Assembly (NCBI GenBank): GCA_035478595.1
Contig: DATIJL010000003.1
Span: 1-61,026 of the forward strand
Direction of reading: 5' to 3'
Source of the DNA: Candidatus Chromulinivoraceae bacterium
GTDB taxonomy: Bacteria > Patescibacteriota > Saccharimonadia > Saccharimonadales > Saccharimonadaceae
DNA: 61,026 nt
Shown: positions 58,963 through 61,026 of the stretch, in pieces
How the letters are laid out: the number at the start of each line of letters is the position of its first letter
How positions within the stretch are numbered: the stretch's first letter is position 1
Made by a program: the position numbers and the translations under genes
The notes under the pieces: model-generated
The model's input: only the letters and a program-made list of their open reading frames with translations
Databases searched by the model: none
What the model was told of the DNA's origin: nothing

Positions 58963-60045
58963 ATGCACGAACAGTTCGACACTCAGACACTGATGTCCGA
59001 CGCCAGAATGGAAGAAGAGCGAGCATGGATGCGAAGACGAGCAGCCGAGACTGCGCTAGCAGCATCTACGCTCGAATTAGTGACGTCCCAGAATACTAGC
59101 TCAGAGAGTCTTCTCCTAGAACCACGCCCGCTTCTTTCTCTTGATCACTGTCAATTACACACAGGTGGCATGGTCGAGATTCAATTATCCGACAACAGAC
59201 ATATCAACATTATGACTCGCTCTTTTGGACCAGAAGACGGCTATCCGATCATGTTTTGTCCCGGACTTCCTGCAAGCGGCATGCCCGATCTTCCTTATCA
59301 GCGCACAAGAGACTTGCACAACAGTGGTCTCCGGCTGTTAATGTGGGATCGGCCTGCCTATGGTGATTCCGAACGCTGGCAGGGGCACAGGGTAGGTGAC
59401 GGTGCAGTTCTTATGCAAGCAATCGCTCGGGCATACAATATTACACGGCTCAGCGTAGCTGGACGGTCCGGGGGCGCGCCATATGCACTAGCGGCAGGTG
59501 CTTTACTCCCCGAAGTTGCAAACGTTGCTATTTTTGCCTGTCGTGCGCCCGCAAATGCGGAGATCGACCGGCTCAACGGCGTAGAAACAAACAACGAAAG
59601 ACTGATTGGCTTAGCTGACGAGGAAACTTTGGCGAAGAGTTTTGAAGATACATCGGGCGAGGCGATCGTAAGAAATCCTTCAGGGGTAATCCGATCAATT
59701 ATGCCTCATCTCGGCCCCTCGGATATGAGGGTTGTCAATGAACCACAGGTACACCGTTATCTTGCCGCATCACATGAGAATGCCCTCAAACATGGCTCCT
59801 CGGGAAGAATCGATAATATCATGGCGCTTAGGGCACATTGGTGTTTTGAACTCTCAGACCTTGGCGAAAAGGAAGTATATATCATACAGGGGACTGCGGA
59901 CGACAAATACACTAGCATAGCGCATTTTGACTATCTGAGAGAGCATATACCACACAATATACCGATCGAACGATCCGATATGGGACATATGGGTACAATA
60001 GCTCTGGAAATGCCTGTCTTTAGAGCATTAGCTCGGAGTGCCTAA
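58963..60045 (+). CDS. Alpha/beta hydrolase, 360 aa
   Basis: An N-terminal helical extension of about 75 residues precedes the fold. YPIMFCPGLPASGMPD forms the oxyanion region, LRLLMWDRPAYGDSE the next strand, SVAGRSGGAPYALA the nucleophile elbow (Ser), YIIQGTADDKYTS the acidic residue region and SDMGHMGTIA the catalytic His. It resembles proline-iminopeptidase or epoxide-hydrolase-type members. Substrate unknown. ATG 58963 has no clear ribosome site. Confidence 0.85.
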   Translation: MHEQFDTQTLMSDARMEEERAWMRRRAAETALAASTLELVTSQNTSSESLLLEPRPLLSLDHCQLHTGGMVEIQLSDNRHINIMTRSFGPEDGYPIMFCPGLPASGMPDLPYQRTRDLHNSGLRLLMWDRPAYGDSERWQGHRVGDGAVLMQAIARAYNITRLSVAGRSGGAPYALAAGALLPEVANVAIFACRAPANAEIDRLNGVETNNERLIGLADEETLAKSFEDTSGEAIVRNPSGVIRSIMPHLGPSDMRVVNEPQVHRYLAASHENALKHGSSGRIDNIMALRAHWCFELSDLGEKEVYIIQGTADDKYTSIAHFDYLREHIPHNIPIERSDMGHMGTIALEMPVFRALARSA

Positions 60046-60095
60046 AACTCACACAATTAAAAAGAGTTGTCGCATTGTGCTATACTACAAACAAT

Positions 60096-60782
60096 ATGAG
60101 TCAGTCTCCTCAACCTAAAAATGTATTAAGTAGTAATGCGCGTAGACCAGCCCCGGGTAAAGCACCTCTGCATTTCAAAATAGTCCTAGCAGTAACCCTG
60201 CTCTGCGCATACGAGTCGCTCACTAAAGGTTGGCTAACGATCATCCTTTTCCCGGCTTCAATGGTTATATTATTACTATTCGTTTTCCTTCAGTTCCAAG
60301 CATCTTCAAGACTAGCTAAGACCGTACCAGCAACTATTGGATTACGCACTGTGCAAATCGGTCAAATCATTGCTGTACTAGCACTATATCTTGGTGTTGT
60401 CGGCTTTGGAGATACACACCAAGTATTCCTTTTTGGGTTTCTGAGTATAGATTTAAGCTCGCCGCTTGTAGGTATTAGCTCGTTCATAGGCTGGACGGGA
60501 CTTGCACTGACAATTGTCTTTTCGGGACTCCTACTGATTAGCATTGTATTTGGTAAGAGGTATGGAAATAGAGGCGTCATCCTTGGAGGAGCTTTATTTC
60601 TCGTCGTCTGTACAATCTTCGGAATTACCGTCTATAACGATAACAATATGCCGCCGGTACATTACTGCGATGGCAAGGAAATATCGGCAGAAGCTGCTTT
60701 GAATTGTAATGGAGCATTACAGCAAGTTCAGCCCGATACTCCACAGCATCCCGTCATTATCACGCCGGGTCTGACACGATAA
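60096..60782 (+). CDS. Membrane protein with about five helices, 228 aa
   Basis: The start at MSQSPQPKNVLSSNARRPAP (60096); TATACT ends 9 bases upstream, so it is leaderless. Hydrophobic segments include ILFPASMVILLLFVFLQF, QIGQIIAVLALYLGVVGF, GWTGLALTIVFSGLLLIS and GALFLVVCTIFGITVY. A short extracytoplasmic tail holds two Cys (HYCDGK, LNCNGAL) and prolines. No family recognised. Confidence 0.72.
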   Translation: MSQSPQPKNVLSSNARRPAPGKAPLHFKIVLAVTLLCAYESLTKGWLTIILFPASMVILLLFVFLQFQASSRLAKTVPATIGLRTVQIGQIIAVLALYLGVVGFGDTHQVFLFGFLSIDLSSPLVGISSFIGWTGLALTIVFSGLLLISIVFGKRYGNRGVILGGALFLVVCTIFGITVYNDNNMPPVHYCDGKEISAEAALNCNGALQQVQPDTPQHPVIITPGLTR

Positions 60783-60895
60783 CGATTATCCTCTATGGCT
60801 AGAAGGTGACTCTTCTTGTGAGCTATCCTTATAGAGTCCGAACTGGATTTTTTACTTACATGTCAACAAGACAGCGATTCCCTAGAACCTGAGTC

Positions 60896-61026
60896 TCAAA
60901 ACCCCCACATAAGCTGGTACGCGAGCAATGTTCGGATGTAGTGAACGGCGTAGCCGTTCACCGAGCGGGGAAACGAACTCTGTAAGAAGAGATGTTCTTT
61001 AAGATAGTCAAAGACGCATTCAATCC
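60896..61026 (-). CDS. IS982-family transposase C-terminal end, cut by window edge
   Basis: The minus strand reads IECVFDYLKEHLFLQSSFP, RSVNGYAVHYIRTLLAYQ and LMWGF, stop TGA 60898-60896. It parallels the C-terminus of the intact IS982 transposase at 18221 (KLKEHYFLVSSFPRSV, GYALHYIRTLLGYQ) with clear differences, so it is a second, diverged member. The rest lies beyond the window. Confidence 0.82.
   Translation of the reverse strand, partial: IECVFDYLKEHLFLQSSFPRSVNGYAVHYIRTLLAYQLMWGF

Noticed and set aside
1-61026. CRISPR array or cas genes
   Set aside because: No regularly spaced direct repeats and no Cas-like proteins were seen; the repeats present are terminal repeats, hairpins and operators.
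1-61026. Alternative genetic code (TGA as glycine or tryptophan), known in other Patescibacteria
   Set aside because: TGA ends many well-formed genes (for example pyrH) and conserved proteins read through without in-frame TGA.
18208-61026. Composite transposon bounded by two IS982 copies
   Set aside because: The IS982 transposase end at 60896-61026 is clearly diverged from the intact one at 18221, and the segment between holds core genes such as gltX and nadD.

Overview
The window looks like a chromosomal segment of a small-genome member of the Patescibacteria, most likely Candidatus Saccharibacteria (TM7). This is inferred from protein character and gene order (pyrH, smpB, gltX, a DUF3048 protein, nadD, an actinobacterial-style sortase), not from a database search. 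The standard genetic code fits: TGA ends many of the genes.

Two kinds of gene are mixed. The backbone is AT-richer, and many backbone genes have a TATAAT/TATACT -10 box only 7 to 11 bases before the ATG with no Shine-Dalgarno sequence, so they are probably leaderless. Scattered among them are about a dozen solitary GC-rich genes (called cassettes A to L here) at about 400, 2680, 7128-7897, 8032-8748, 8969, 10732-10834 (truncated), 29473, 39336-39653, 43491, 54184, 56345 and 57039. Nearly every cassette carries its own sigma70-type promoter with a 16 or 17 base spacer, a 5-prime leader, a Shine-Dalgarno sequence in most, and usually a hairpin terminator. They behave like morons: independent transcription units of foreign composition. 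Most have no recognisable family. Exceptions are a CDP-alcohol phosphotransferase-like enzyme (E) and a membrane SGNH hydrolase (J).

Layout. 1-211: start of a transposase. 855-6999 (minus): an ABC-F ATPase, then, beyond cassette B, an operon of pyrH, an alpha/beta hydrolase and two glycosyltransferases. 7128-10082: cassettes C, D, E and smpB. 10984-14195: a tight five-gene operon for DNA and metabolite repair (exonuclease III, MazG-like, guanylate-kinase-like, MTH1-like NUDIX, NAD(P)HX-dehydratase-like). 14198-15780: a scarred region with a permease remnant, an IS1595 remnant, a tRNA 3-prime end and a P-loop kinase. 15778-21158: an amidinotransferase/aminotransferase operon behind a perfect palindrome, an IS982 element that has split a gene, and a TrmB-like regulator.

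21366-29338: small stress or regulatory genes, a LolD/FtsX-type ABC exporter operon, and an alpha/beta hydrolase that appears to start at AUA. 29473-39225: tRNA-Leu, sortase, PEGA protein, gltX, DUF3048 protein, histidine kinase, response regulator and nadD. 40076-43374: a 3.3-kb IS1595-type transposon with 27-bp terminal inverted repeats and an 8-bp target duplication, carrying three passenger genes. 44882-48955: a two-gene surface-protein operon. 49330-60782: several regulator/enzyme pairs (TetR/SnoaL, MarR/VOC, MarR/quinone oxidoreductase), a short UvrA paralogue and cassettes J to L. 60896-61026: the end of another IS982-type transposase.
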